Positions 1 through 8,600 are shown, counted from the stretch's first letter. The stretch: DNA of 64,000 nt from Streptomyces luomodiensis (GCF_031679605.1 NZ_CP117522.1:2542001-2606000), one strand, 5' to 3'. Program-made: numbers and translations. Notes: generated by a model from the sequence alone, not told the origin.

Positions 1-2
1 AG

Positions 3-3000
3 CGGGACTGCGAGACCGACCCGGTCGACGTCGCGACCGGCGAGATGGTCATGCCGGCCACGGACGTGTCCCTGCCCGGCGCGCTCCCCCTGGTCCTGGA
101 GCGCACCTTCGTCTCCGGGCACACCTGCGGCGGCTGGTTCGGCCGCACCTGGGCGGCCACGCTCGACCAGCGGCTGGAGCTGGACGCGGACGGGATCGTG
201 TTCGTCACGGCCGACGGCATGGTGCTGCGCTACGGGGTCCCGACACCCGGCCAGGACACGTACCCGGTGCGGGGCCCGCGCTGGCCGCTGCGCTGGGACG
301 GCACGGCGGGCGGCACGATGCGGGTCGAGATACCCGAGCAGGCCCGCACACTGCACTTCGACCCGCTGGGCGGCCTGGGTGGCAACGAGCTCCCCTTGAC
401 GCTGGTCGAGGACCGCAACGGCCGCTCGATCACCTTCACCTACGACGAGGACGGCACCCCGCGCGAGGTGACGCACTCCGGCGGATACCGCATCGCGATC
501 GACACCGACCCGGAGCTGATGCGCGTCACCGGGCTGCGGCTGCTGGGCGTCGGCGACGCCGAGGGAGGGACCACGCTGGTCTCCTTCGGCTACAACGGCG
601 CGGGCGATCTGACCGAGGTCCACAACTCCGCCGCCGAGCCGATGCGGTTCACCTACGACGACCAGCACCGCATCACCTCGTGGACCGACCGCAACGGCAC
701 CAGCTTCGGCTACGTCTACGACCACCGGGGCCGCGTGCTGCGCACCATCGGCTCGGACGACATGATGACCGGCCGCTTCCACTACGACGAGGCGTCCCGT
801 ACCACCGTCTACACCGACTCGCTCGGCCACCGCATCACCTACGTCTTCGACGAGGCGTACCGGACGGTGGCCCGCACCGACGCCCTGGGCCACACCACCC
901 ACACCCAGTGGCTCCCGGGGCCGCGCCGCCTGCCGCTGTCGGTGACCGATCCCCTGGGCCACACCACGCGCTACGCGTACGACGACTCCGGCCACCTGAT
1001 ACGCGTGGACCGCCCGGACGGCACGACGGCCACGGCCACCTACGACACGTACGGCCAGCCGCTGGAGATCCGGGAACCGGACGGCGCGGTGTGGCGCCAC
1101 GCGTACGACGACCGGGGCAACCGCATCCGCACGACGGACCCGACGGGCGCGGAGACGCACTACGCGTACGACGCGTCGGGAAACCTGACGTCGGTCACGG
1201 ACGCGCTGGGCAACACCACCCAGGTCGTCTGCAACGAGGCGGGCCTGCCGGTGAAGATCACCGACGCACTGGGCAACACCACCACCGTCCGCCGGGGCAC
1301 CCACGGCCGCATCACCCGCGTCACCGACCCCCTGGGCCACATCACCCGCCAGGGCTGGACGATCGAGGGCAAGCCGGCGTGGCGCACCCGCCCGGACGGC
1401 AGCCGCGAGATGTGGACCTGGGACGCCGAGGGCAACCTCCTCGAACACACCGACCCGGCGGGCAACACCACCCGCCACACCCACACCCACTTCGACCTCC
1501 CGGCGACCCGGACGGAACCGGACGGGGCGAGGTACGCCTTCGAGTACGACACACAGCTGCGCCTGACGACGGTGACGAACCCGCAGGGCCGGACGTGGAC
1601 ATACACGTACGACGGCACGGGCCAGGTCGTCTCGGAAACGGACTTCAACGGCCGCACACTCACCTACGAACACGACGCGGCAGGCCGCCTGATCTCCCGG
1701 ACCAACGGCGCGGGCGAAACCCTGTCCTACACACGCGACGCACTGGGCCGCACGATCGCCACCCGCACGGCGGACGGGACGGAGACGACGTTCGCGTACG
1801 ACGCGGCGGGCCGCCTGACCCGGGCGACGAACCCGGACACGGAGCTGAGCCGCACGTATGACGCGCAGGGCCGGGTCCTGACGGAAACGGTGGACGGCCG
1901 GACGACGACGTACGAGTACGACGCGACGGGCAACCGCACCCAGCGGATCACCCCCAGCGGCCTGCACTCGGAATGGACGTATGACGCGGCAGGCCGCCCG
2001 ACAAGGCTCACCACGGCGGACAACGCGCTCCACTTCACTTACGACGCGGCGGGCCGCGAAACATCGCGGACCTTCGGCGACGACGTATCGCTGACCCAGA
2101 CCTGGGACGCCCTGGACCGCCTGACAACACAGTCCCTCACCCACGCTTCCGGCGCGGAGCGGCTATTGCAACACCGGGCGTACGCCTACCGCCCGGACGA
2201 CCACCTCACCGAAATCCGCGAGCTGACCTCCGGCACCCGCCGCTTCGACCTGGACCCGGTCGGCCGCGTGAGGGCAGTCCACGCCCACGGCTGGACCGAG
2301 ACCTACGCCTACGACCCGGCAGGCAACCTCACCCACGCCACGGCCCCGGGCCACGAGGCGCCCGGCGACCGCGAGTTCACCGGCACGGTGATCCACCGAG
2401 CGGGCCGCACGACGTACGAACACGACACCCAGGGCCGCCTCACCCGCCGCACCCGCAAACTCCTCAACGGCCAGACCCGCACCTGGACCTACACCTGGAA
2501 CGCGGAAGACCGCCTCACCGACGCGACAACCCCCGACGGCGAGCACTGGCACTACACCTACGACCCCCTGGGCCGCCGCACCACAAAACAACGCCTGACC
2601 GAGGACGGCACGGTCGCCGACCGAATCGATTTCACCTGGGACGGCACAAGGCTGGCCGAACAAACCACGCCGACGGGCTTGACCACAACGTGGGACTACG
2701 TCCCGAACACCCACCGCCCCATAACCCAAACCGAGCACCACACACCGCATGAACCGACGGAGGAGTCCTCACCAATCCTCCGCCGCCTGACCGATAAAAC
2801 CCCCCAGTCGGAATACGACGCCCGCTTCCACGCGATCGTCACCGACCTGGTCGGCACCCCCACCGAACTGGTCACCCCCGACGGCACCCTCGCCTGGCAA
2901 CACCGCACCACCCTCTGGGGCACCCCCCTCCCCGCCCCACCCGGCTCAGCCGACTGCCCCTTGCGCTTCCCCGGCCAATACGCCGACCCCGAAACCGGCC

Positions 3001-3461
3001 TCCACTACAACTACTTCCGCCACTACGACCCCGAAACCGCCCGCTACACCGCACCAGATCCTCTGGGCCTAGAGCCTGCTCCCAACCACCACAGCTACGT
3101 GCGCAACCCTCACCACTGGACAGACCCTCTTGGGCTCAACGCTTGCGAAGATGCAAGTAAGATCGATGTTGACAACCTCAAGATGACACGCACAGTGGAA
3201 CGCCACCTTGACGACCTCCATGAGATAAAGAACGACAAAGATGGCGGTAGGGCATTCGTCCGCTCTCGCCCGTTCACAGATTCAACCCTGGCGGTGCGGG
3301 AAGTGATGGAGGGAAGCAAACCCTATGCCGATCCGCGTGGCACTGAAGGAGCGGTCCGATGGGACACTCCCGGTAGCTTCCACGGCCGAGAGGGAAAATG
3401 GGAACTGGTGGTTGACACGAACACCAACACCATTCTGCATTTCAACTTCACGAGAGAGTGA
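3..3461 (+). CDS. RHS-repeat polymorphic toxin, 5' end outside the window
   Basis: The reading frame is open from the window edge, and the first visible residues, DPVDVATGEMV, are the usual entry to an RHS/DUF6531 core. The true start therefore lies upstream. About 1,150 residues are visible, with dozens of YDxxGR / YDAxGN RHS repeats. The conserved core end follows (PGQYADPETGLHYN, then DPLGL). After it comes a tip of about 110 residues rich in charged residues, ending near WELVVDTNTNTILHF. In this family the RHS shell encapsulates a C-terminal toxin released against competitors. The tip resembles small RNase-type tips (BECR or RNase-A-like folds), but I cannot assign the family. The immunity gene overlaps the stop. 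Base composition drops in the tip, which fits an exchanged cassette. Confidence 0.93.
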   Translation, partial: RDCETDPVDVATGEMVMPATDVSLPGALPLVLERTFVSGHTCGGWFGRTWAATLDQRLELDADGIVFVTADGMVLRYGVPTPGQDTYPVRGPRWPLRWDGTAGGTMRVEIPEQARTLHFDPLGGLGGNELPLTLVEDRNGRSITFTYDEDGTPREVTHSGGYRIAIDTDPELMRVTGLRLLGVGDAEGGTTLVSFGYNGAGDLTEVHNSAAEPMRFTYDDQHRITSWTDRNGTSFGYVYDHRGRVLRTIGSDDMMTGRFHYDEASRTTVYTDSLGHRITYVFDEAYRTVARTDALGHTTHTQWLPGPRRLPLSVTDPLGHTTRYAYDDSGHLIRVDRPDGTTATATYDTYGQPLEIREPDGAVWRHAYDDRGNRIRTTDPTGAETHYAYDASGNLTSVTDALGNTTQVVCNEAGLPVKITDALGNTTTVRRGTHGRITRVTDPLGHITRQGWTIEGKPAWRTRPDGSREMWTWDAEGNLLEHTDPAGNTTRHTHTHFDLPATRTEPDGARYAFEYDTQLRLTTVTNPQGRTWTYTYDGTGQVVSETDFNGRTLTYEHDAAGRLISRTNGAGETLSYTRDALGRTIATRTADGTETTFAYDAAGRLTRATNPDTELSRTYDAQGRVLTETVDGRTTTYEYDATGNRTQRITPSGLHSEWTYDAAGRPTRLTTADNALHFTYDAAGRETSRTFGDDVSLTQTWDALDRLTTQSLTHASGAERLLQHRAYAYRPDDHLTEIRELTSGTRRFDLDPVGRVRAVHAHGWTETYAYDPAGNLTHATAPGHEAPGDREFTGTVIHRAGRTTYEHDTQGRLTRRTRKLLNGQTRTWTYTWNAEDRLTDATTPDGEHWHYTYDPLGRRTTKQRLTEDGTVADRIDFTWDGTRLAEQTTPTGLTTTWDYVPNTHRPITQTEHHTPHEPTEESSPILRRLTDKTPQSEYDARFHAIVTDLVGTPTELVTPDGTLAWQHRTTLWGTPLPAPPGSADCPLRFPGQYADPETGLHYNYFRHYDPETARYTAPDPLGLEPAPNHHSYVRNPHHWTDPLGLNACEDASKIDVDNLKMTRTVERHLDDLHEIKNDKDGGRAFVRSRPFTDSTLAVREVMEGSKPYADPRGTEGAVRWDTPGSFHGREGKWELVVDTNTNTILHFNFTRE
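2118..3070 (+). repeat. RHS core segment, copy A of a ~950-bp direct repeat
   Basis: This 3' part of the RHS core is repeated about 3.4 kb downstream at roughly 5531-6505. Long stretches are nearly identical at the base level, and identity stops just after the DPLGL core end, where the two toxin tips diverge. Such a repeat can recombine, deleting the interval or swapping tips. Confidence 0.9.
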
Positions 3462-3952
3462 TGATAATCAAGGCGCTACGGCAACCTTCCAACTCCCTTC
3501 CGGGTGAACTTCTGTACAGCCGGTCAGAATATGGCTTCCGTTTCCAGACCGCAGATGCGAAAGATCTCGTGACGAGCGAGGGCAGCATGGGATTTGCCAG
3601 CGTGTCGATTGACACCCTTCAAATCGAGGTCAGTGTGCAAACGGGCCGAGCCCTCTACGTATGGGGATACGAGCCCTACACTGGCTGGCGCAACGAAAAG
3701 TTCAATGAGCCCGAGGCGCAACCTGGGATGGTCATCCTACAGCCAAACGAGCCATTCGAAGAGGGCATCTCTCTGTCAATCCCAGCTCAGCACTGGGGTA
3801 GAAGATATGACCAGTCCACTGGCTGGTTCGCGACAAGTCCAGGTGATCGCGATAATGCCGAGTGGCATGTTGAGATTGCCAAAGGAATTGTGTTGGGTGG
3901 ATCGGCACGCGGAATTCAGTCAATCTATCTAAGGCCAACTTTCGAGGACTAA
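3461..3952 (+). CDS. Probable immunity protein for the upstream RHS toxin tip
   Basis: This is a 163-residue protein without a signal peptide or membrane segment. Its ATG shares one base with the RHS stop codon (TGATG); a GTG three bases earlier would give a four-base overlap. Tight coupling right behind a polymorphic toxin tip is the standard position of its cognate immunity gene. The sequence is acidic and rich in aromatic residues (WGYEPYTGW, SIPAQHWGRRYD), and it has lower GC than neighbouring genes, as is common for immunity genes. I do not recognise the family. The immunity role is inferred from position and coupling only. Confidence 0.65.
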   Translation: MIIKALRQPSNSLPGELLYSRSEYGFRFQTADAKDLVTSEGSMGFASVSIDTLQIEVSVQTGRALYVWGYEPYTGWRNEKFNEPEAQPGMVILQPNEPFEEGISLSIPAQHWGRRYDQSTGWFATSPGDRDNAEWHVEIAKGIVLGGSARGIQSIYLRPTFED

Positions 3953-3999
3953 CCCGGCAATGTTGGCCGGTGCACCCCGGTAACCGCCGTCCGCGACTG

Positions 4000-4085
4000 C
4001 CCGGCGACCGCCACCTCACCGGCTAAATTCACCACCGCGCCGACCGCACCACCTACGAATACCCCAGCCAAGCTACCTCGTCCGC
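4000..4085 (+). pseudogene. RHS core remnant
   Basis: Translation gives GDRHLTG, a stop, then IHHRADRTTYEYPS. This parallels GDREFTGTVIHRAGRTTYEHD in the intact RHS core (about 2365-2440). An in-frame TAA and the loss of all flanking core show it is a dead scrap. The rest of 3953-4207 holds no gene I can support. Confidence 0.7.
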
Positions 4086-4207
4086 CGCGCCTGCAGCCGG
4101 GGCCCTGTGAGGCACTCCTCCAGTCTGCGGACCACGAGGCACCGGGCGAGCCGGGCACCGCGCCGGGAAGAGGTGAAGAACATCTCGAACGTACCGCCAG
4201 GGGGATT

Positions 4208-4237
4208 TTCGCCATTCACGTCACCGAGCGTGGCGAA
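4208..4237 (+). promoter_or_regulatory. Palindromic operator-like site TTCGCCA-N16-TGGCGAA
   Basis: Perfect 7-bp arms lie 56 bp before the truncated DUF5753 gene. The palindrome and about 50 bp downstream of it recur near 7998-8080. The conserved pair and its place before a regulator gene suggest a promoter/operator for this regulator family. Confidence 0.6.
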
Positions 4238-4292
4238 GCGTGCCTAGCCTGGCCAGACGGGCGGCGGGTACGCAGGGTCGCGGGGACGCCGG

Positions 4293-4916
4293 GTGCCACA
4301 GCCGGATTTCCTGGCAACAGCGGACGAATCGCTGGAGGCGTTCGGGGTGCTGCAGGCGACCAAGGAGGAAGTGGCCAACGTACAGCTCCTGGCCTTCTTC
4401 CGGGGCGCGGCACGGCTGGAGGCACAGGCGACCGAGTTCCACGGGTACGACAGCCAGGTCGTCAACGGGTTGCTGCAAACGCAGGACTACGCTCGTGACA
4501 TCTACCGCATGCGCCGCCCAGTTCTGGACGAAGAGACCATCGAGCAGCGGGTTTCCGCGCGTCTCGCCCGCCAAGAGCTTTTCGCCCATCGGCCCGCGCC
4601 CACCATGAGCTTCGTGACGGAGGAGACCGTGCTGCGGCGCCCGCTCGGTGGCGAGGAGATCCTCCGGGGCGAGTTGGAACATCTGCTGTCCATCGGCCAG
4701 ATGCGAAACGTGGAACTCCAGGTGATGCCCACCAACCGGAGAGACCACGCCGGGCTGGGCGGCCCATTCGCTCTCCTTGAGCCCAAAGGACGACAGCCCG
4801 TGGCCTACTCAGAAGTACAGGGACGAGGCACGCTGGTAACCGATCGCAAAGCCGTCCGGGAGCTTGAGCAGCGGTACGGGATCATCCGCGCGCAAGCTCT
4901 CACTCCACAGGAATAG
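4293..4916 (+). CDS. DUF5753 (Scr1/WhiJ-like) regulator lacking its HTH domain
   Basis: The 207 residues match the C-terminal DUF5753 region of Streptomyces XRE-type regulators: an ARLEAQATEFHGYDSQVVNG stretch, the LLQTQDYARD motif, EQRVSARLARQE, and a C-terminal LVTDRKAVRELEQRY stretch. Full-length members run about 270-290 residues with an N-terminal helix-turn-helix of about 60-70 residues. Here that part is missing, and the GTG start (VPQPDF, written MPQPDF) sits where the linker should be. The gene is probably 5'-truncated, so it may be unable to bind DNA. A DUF397 gene follows, which is the usual partner arrangement in the WhiJ/BldB-related paralogous sets. Function as a ligand- or partner-sensing remnant is inference. 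Confidence 0.75.
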   Translation: MPQPDFLATADESLEAFGVLQATKEEVANVQLLAFFRGAARLEAQATEFHGYDSQVVNGLLQTQDYARDIYRMRRPVLDEETIEQRVSARLARQELFAHRPAPTMSFVTEETVLRRPLGGEEILRGELEHLLSIGQMRNVELQVMPTNRRDHAGLGGPFALLEPKGRQPVAYSEVQGRGTLVTDRKAVRELEQRYGIIRAQALTPQE

Positions 4917-4951
4917 TCACTGGACTTCATCGAGAAACTGCGGGAAGAAAC

Positions 4952-5170
4952 GTGAACAACAAGCAGGCTGGAAGCAACACACCTGAACTCTCATGGTTGA
5001 AGAGCAGCTACAGCGACAACGAAGGCGGCATGTGCGTCGAGGTGGCCGCCACCGCCGACACCGTCCACGTACGGGATTCCAACAGCCGCCACGGATCTCA
5101 ACTCGCCTTCTCCATACCCCAGTGGGACGCGTTCATCAGCGACCTCCGGGCCGAGGAGTTCGGCGCATAA
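4952..5170 (+). CDS. DUF397 domain protein
   Basis: This is a 72-residue protein with the DUF397 hallmarks: LSWLKSSYSDNEGG, a central C-V-E-V (MCVEVAA), VHVRDS and the C-terminal W-x-x-F (WDAFISDLRA). The GTG start has a purine-rich site (GGGAAGAA) upstream. These small proteins are paired with DUF5753 regulators in Streptomyces, and some act in developmental control. The gap to the upstream regulator is 35 bp, so they are probably co-transcribed. The exact partner role is not known from sequence. Confidence 0.88.
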   Translation: MNNKQAGSNTPELSWLKSSYSDNEGGMCVEVAATADTVHVRDSNSRHGSQLAFSIPQWDAFISDLRAEEFGA

Positions 5171-5530
5171 CCCTCATTGGGCGGTAGGCGGCGTGGTCTT
5201 CCGCGTCGCCGTCTCGCGTCTTCGACACCACTCAGCAGCGGGGCAGGAAGAGCCGGGCGGAGGCCACATTACCGACCGCCAGGCCGCTGGAGCGGACCAC
5301 CGGTTGCGGCTCAGCTCTGCGGAGCCCCGCACCGACCCGGAGTGTCTGGGCAGAACCTGATGAGTGCAACCTTGGACCGCTCAAAGGGGCGTTGAGGTGG
5401 TCCAACGCCGCACTCGATGAGCAGTACCCCCACTGAACTGAGGAACGCGACGGACCGGTGCCCACGCCCCGCGGCCGACACTCAAAGCCCGCCGGGCGCC
5501 CCCGGCCGGACAGCACCCGCGAGACTCGGC
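5171..5530. other. Intergenic stretch without a supported gene
   Basis: No convincing coding region is seen between the DUF397 gene and the start of the second RHS homology. The frame that runs from 5417 into the RHS copy has no family-like sequence before about 5531, so a start there is probably accidental. Confidence 0.5.
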
Positions 5531-6592
5531 CGCCTGACATCACAGGCCCTCACCCACACCTCCTCCGGCGGAACCGCCGGAGCATTGCTCCAACACCGGA
5601 CATACGCCTACCGCCCGGACGACCACCTCACCGAAATCCGCGAGCTGACCTCCGGCACCCGCCACTTCGACCTGGACCCGGTCGGCCGTGTGACGGCGGT
5701 TCACGCACACGGCTGCACCGAGACCTACGCCTACGACCCGTCGGGCAACCTCACCCATGCCACAGCCCCCGCCCACGAAGCGGTGTCCGGCAACCGCGAA
5801 TTCACCGGCACGATAATCCACCACGCCGGCTGCACCACCTACGAACACGACTCCCAGGGCCGCGTCACCCGCCGCACCCGCAAACTCCTCAACGGCCAGA
5901 CCCGCACCTGGACCTACACCTGGAACCCCGAAGACCGCCTCACCGACGCAACCACCCCCGACGGCGACCACTGGCACTACACCTACGACCCCCTGGGCCG
6001 CCGCACCACAAAACAACGCCTGACCGAGGACGGCACGGTCGCCGACCGAATCGACTTCACCTGGGACGGCACAAGGCTGGCGGAGCAGACGAGGCCCGAG
6101 GGCGCGACGCTGACTTGGGACTACGCCCCAGAAACCCACCGCCCCATAACCCAAACCGAGCACCACACACCGCATGAACCGACGGAGGAGTCCTCACCAA
6201 TCCTCCGCCGCCTGACCGATAAAGCCCCCCAGTCGGAATACGACGCCCGCTTCCACGCCATCATCACCGACCTCGTCGGTACCCCCACCGAACTGGTCAC
6301 CCTAGACGGCACCCTCGCCTGGCAACACCGCACCACCCTCTGGGGCACCCCCTCCCCTCCCCACCCGGCTCAGCCGACCGCCCCTTGCGCTTCGGGCCAA
6401 TACGCCGACCTCGAAACCGGCCTCCAGGACAACCACTTCCGCCACTACGACCCGGAAACCGCCCGCTACACCTCGCCAGATCCGCTGGGCCTGGACCCCG
6501 CCCCCAATGCGGTGACGTACGTGCATCACCCCTACACGTGGAACGATCGCCTAGGGTTGGCAGGCTGCGGTGGTCGCGAGAACCGCCGATAA
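5531..6592 (+). pseudogene. Decaying second RHS core (orphan tip carrier)
   Basis: This is a 5'-truncated copy of the final ~330 residues of the RHS core. The frame stays open, but key residues have changed. Two small deletions about 50 bp apart (net three bases) scramble the segment that reads PLPAPPGSADCPLRFPGQY in the intact copy. ETGLHYNYFRHYD has become ETGLQDNHFRHYD. The frame then ends at GCGGRENRR just after the core end, while the toxin continues in another frame. There is no N-terminal delivery part. It fits the 'orphan' or displaced RHS tips left behind when a new tip is acquired; a function of its own is unlikely. Confidence 0.8.
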
Positions 6593-6806
6593 CGGCAAGG
6601 GAAGCGTCTGGCAGGCTCCTGGCGCCAAGGGTAACGCTGACATGATTCGAGTGATGAACCCGACCGATAGGTACCCGGACGGGTATGTGCGTTTCTATAA
6701 TGCGCATGGGCAGCCGATAGGCATGAATGGGAAGCCTGGCTCGAAAGCCGAGACGCACATTCCCATGAATCCCGACGGTACGTATCCGCTTCCAGCAGGA
6801 TGGTAG
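6570..6806 (+). CDS. Displaced RHS toxin tip, out of frame with its core
   Basis: This 78-residue stretch includes DMIRVMNPTDRYPDGYVRFY, GQPIGMNGKPGSKAETHIP and a C-terminal GTYPLPAGW. I recognise this as a recurrent short C-terminal tip of RHS proteins, though I cannot name its activity. It follows the second RHS core directly but in the +1 frame. The junction near 6570-6590 looks like a single-base indel, so no full RHS-toxin fusion is made. The GTG at 6570 could start a free tip, but no good ribosome-binding site is seen. Confidence 0.6.
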   Translation: MVARTADNGKGSVWQAPGAKGNADMIRVMNPTDRYPDGYVRFYNAHGQPIGMNGKPGSKAETHIPMNPDGTYPLPAGW

Positions 6807-7180
6807 GCATGGACCTGAAGCTCCGAGGCCAATCAGTCACACGCGTCTGTTTCGATGCGGCTCTCACGCTTCTCACCAACGAGGATTACGAGGTTCGTGT
6901 GGAGACAGATGCAAGCATCCAGGCGCCCGGTGGGGATCTGGTGCTGTTTGATCCGGAATCCCCAGGTCCTGCTGCCGTCCAATTGGTGAACCTCGTACAG
7001 GATGCTGTTGCTTCGGCTGAGGTAGGAAGCGCTGGGGATCTGCTTATCTCGTTCGAGAGCGGTGCGAAATTGACTGTGCCTCCGAATTCCGACTACGAGG
7101 CTTGGGGACTTGTGGGGCCGAACGGGAGTCGAGTGACATGCATACCGGGCGGCGAGATCGCACGATGGAGCGAACAGTAG
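6800..7180 (+). CDS. DUF6188-like immunity candidate
   Basis: The 126-residue product begins near LKLRGQSVTRVCFDAALTLL, which resembles DUF6188 proteins, and continues with a beta-rich acidic pattern (YEVRVETDAS). The start is the ATG overlapping the toxin stop by seven bases; an alternative ATG lies nine bases later. Overlap with the preceding toxin tip and the small soluble character support an immunity role for that tip. It remains intact although the toxin frame is broken, consistent with retained protection. The cognate relation is inferred. Confidence 0.65.
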   Translation: MVGMDLKLRGQSVTRVCFDAALTLLTNEDYEVRVETDASIQAPGGDLVLFDPESPGPAAVQLVNLVQDAVASAEVGSAGDLLISFESGAKLTVPPNSDYEAWGLVGPNGSRVTCIPGGEIARWSEQ

Positions 7181-7768
7181 TGTCCTGACCTGACCGGGAA
7201 GGTTTGCCGGGTTGCGCCGGTGGCAGGTCGTTGACGGGAGGGTGTATTCCCAACCGGGCTGCCAGTGAGCCGGGGCTTGGACGAGATCTTCGAGGTGGGC
7301 GCCGGTAAGCAAGCAGTCCAGGGCCCATCGATTGGCCGAGTGGGCGATCAGCAAAACGCGGCTGCCATCCCACTGGGTGGCCAGATCGGTGAGGAAGTCG
7401 TCTGTGGCGGCCAGAACATCGCGGTAGCTCTGGCCGCCGGGGAAGGGCTCGTCGATGTGGCGGCCTCGCAGCGAGGCGAGAACTGCCTGCGGGCAGCCGT
7501 TGAGGCGCCCGTAGTTGCATTCACGCAGGCGGGGATCCTGGTGGATCGGCAGCGTGGTGCCCGTGAAAGCGATCCGCGCGGTGGCCACGGCGCGGTACAG
7601 GTTGGAGGTGAACACCGCCGCGATGCCGTCGTCACGCCGACGGTCGCCGAGGTGCCGGGCCTGGCGGTAGCCGGTCGGTGAGAGGGCGCCCGGTAGCCAG
7701 CCGGCGGCAATTCCGGCCTCATTGTCAGTGGTCGTGGCATGGGTCTCGTAGACCAGCTGGATCGCCAT
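6833..7768 (-). CDS. Histidine phosphatase family protein with read-through C-terminus
   Basis: Residues 1 to about 195 form a phosphoglycerate-mutase-like domain. The catalytic histidine lies in LVYETHATTTDNEAG, a subgroup that carries T-H instead of R-H-G. The body includes SNLYRAVATAR, the acid-containing RLRECNYGRLNG, and a second histidine in LIAHSANRW. The family domain should end near GWEYTLP. Here the frame runs about 110 residues further, through the intergenic gap and antisense across the DUF6188 gene. That tail looks accidental, so the original stop was probably lost when the island was rearranged. The substrate is unknown. Confidence 0.75.
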   Translation of the reverse strand: MAIQLVYETHATTTDNEAGIAAGWLPGALSPTGYRQARHLGDRRRDDGIAAVFTSNLYRAVATARIAFTGTTLPIHQDPRLRECNYGRLNGCPQAVLASLRGRHIDEPFPGGQSYRDVLAATDDFLTDLATQWDGSRVLLIAHSANRWALDCLLTGAHLEDLVQAPAHWQPGWEYTLPSTTCHRRNPANLPGQVRTLLFAPSCDLAARYACHSTPVRPHKSPSLVVGIRRHSQFRTALERDKQIPSASYLSRSNSILYEVHQLDGSRTWGFRIKQHQIPTGRLDACICLHTNLVILVGEKRESRIETDACD

Positions 7769-7997
7769 GTTTACCCCCGTTCATGGTCAGGCCGCCATCG
7801 TCGCCCGGCGATAGCACACCGAGCTGGTGCTGCCCCGGCGCAAGATCTGGTGGAGCGTCTGCCCCTCCTAGTCGGTCAGTCTGCGCACTCGCACAGGCTC
7901 AGCCACCAAACCTCCAGTGGCCGGAGACCGTAACTCCCCGTCCAGCCGCCCCAACCACCAATCCGGCCGACCTATCCAGTCAGCGGACTAGGGCATT

Positions 7998-8027
7998 TTC
8001 GCCATTCACGTAACTGAACATGGCGAA
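7998..8027 (+). promoter_or_regulatory. Palindromic operator-like site TTCGCCAT-N14-ATGGCGAA
   Basis: Perfect 8-bp arms make this the second copy of the site at 4208, including about 50 bp of conserved downstream sequence (CCTAG-CTG-CAGAC-GG and GCGGGTACGCAGGG). No DUF5753/DUF397 gene follows here. The site now precedes an unrelated small gene, so it may be a leftover promoter. The interval 7769-7997 holds no supported gene. Confidence 0.6.
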
Positions 8028-8195
8028 CTATGCCTAGTCTGACTAGACAGGCAGCGGGTACGCAGGGCCGCCGTACGGGTACGGACAGTGCCCGCACGGG
8101 AGGACTCGGTGCTGTAGGACCCCGGCGACGGTCATCACGGAGCGGGCACGCGCTGAATAGCCAACGAGCAGAAAGCGACCTGGAGGCATCATCAG

Positions 8196-8597
8196 GTGGG
8201 CATATTTCAGCTAGATAAGTTCTATCACCAGCTATTTTCCGCCTTGGACGCTTTGACCTGGCAACCCGACAAACAGCTGGATTACACACACCGACTGAGT
8301 GTAGGCATTGATGAGCTCGCGCTGGATTTCGACGACATATACCGCCTCGCCCAGGGAAAGGCCCAAGAAGGCCTTGTACCCGCCGCCATACTAGATGCAA
8401 TCGACCCGATTGATGCACATCTGAAAATAATGACCGAGGTTGGACCTGGAGCGTGGACTGAATCAGCACTCCGGAACACCAGGGAGTGGCATGATTTGCG
8501 GGACCTCGCACAGTCAGCCAAGTCGAGACTACTCACGGAGCAGCACCAAGTCGGCATTGGGGATGTACGACAAAGAGACGCTAACGGGAACAATTAG
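8196..8597 (+). CDS. Hypothetical small protein in the RHS accessory region
   Basis: The 133-residue, mostly helical product begins MGIFQLDKFYHQLFSALDAL and is clearly lower in GC than the flanking chromosome. GTG is chosen as start because GGAGG lies nine bases upstream. No signal peptide or membrane segment is seen. I do not recognise the family. Its place among RHS tips and immunity genes suggests an orphan immunity gene, but nothing in the sequence proves it. Confidence 0.6.
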   Translation: MGIFQLDKFYHQLFSALDALTWQPDKQLDYTHRLSVGIDELALDFDDIYRLAQGKAQEGLVPAAILDAIDPIDAHLKIMTEVGPGAWTESALRNTREWHDLRDLAQSAKSRLLTEQHQVGIGDVRQRDANGNN

Positions 8598-8600
8598 GTC

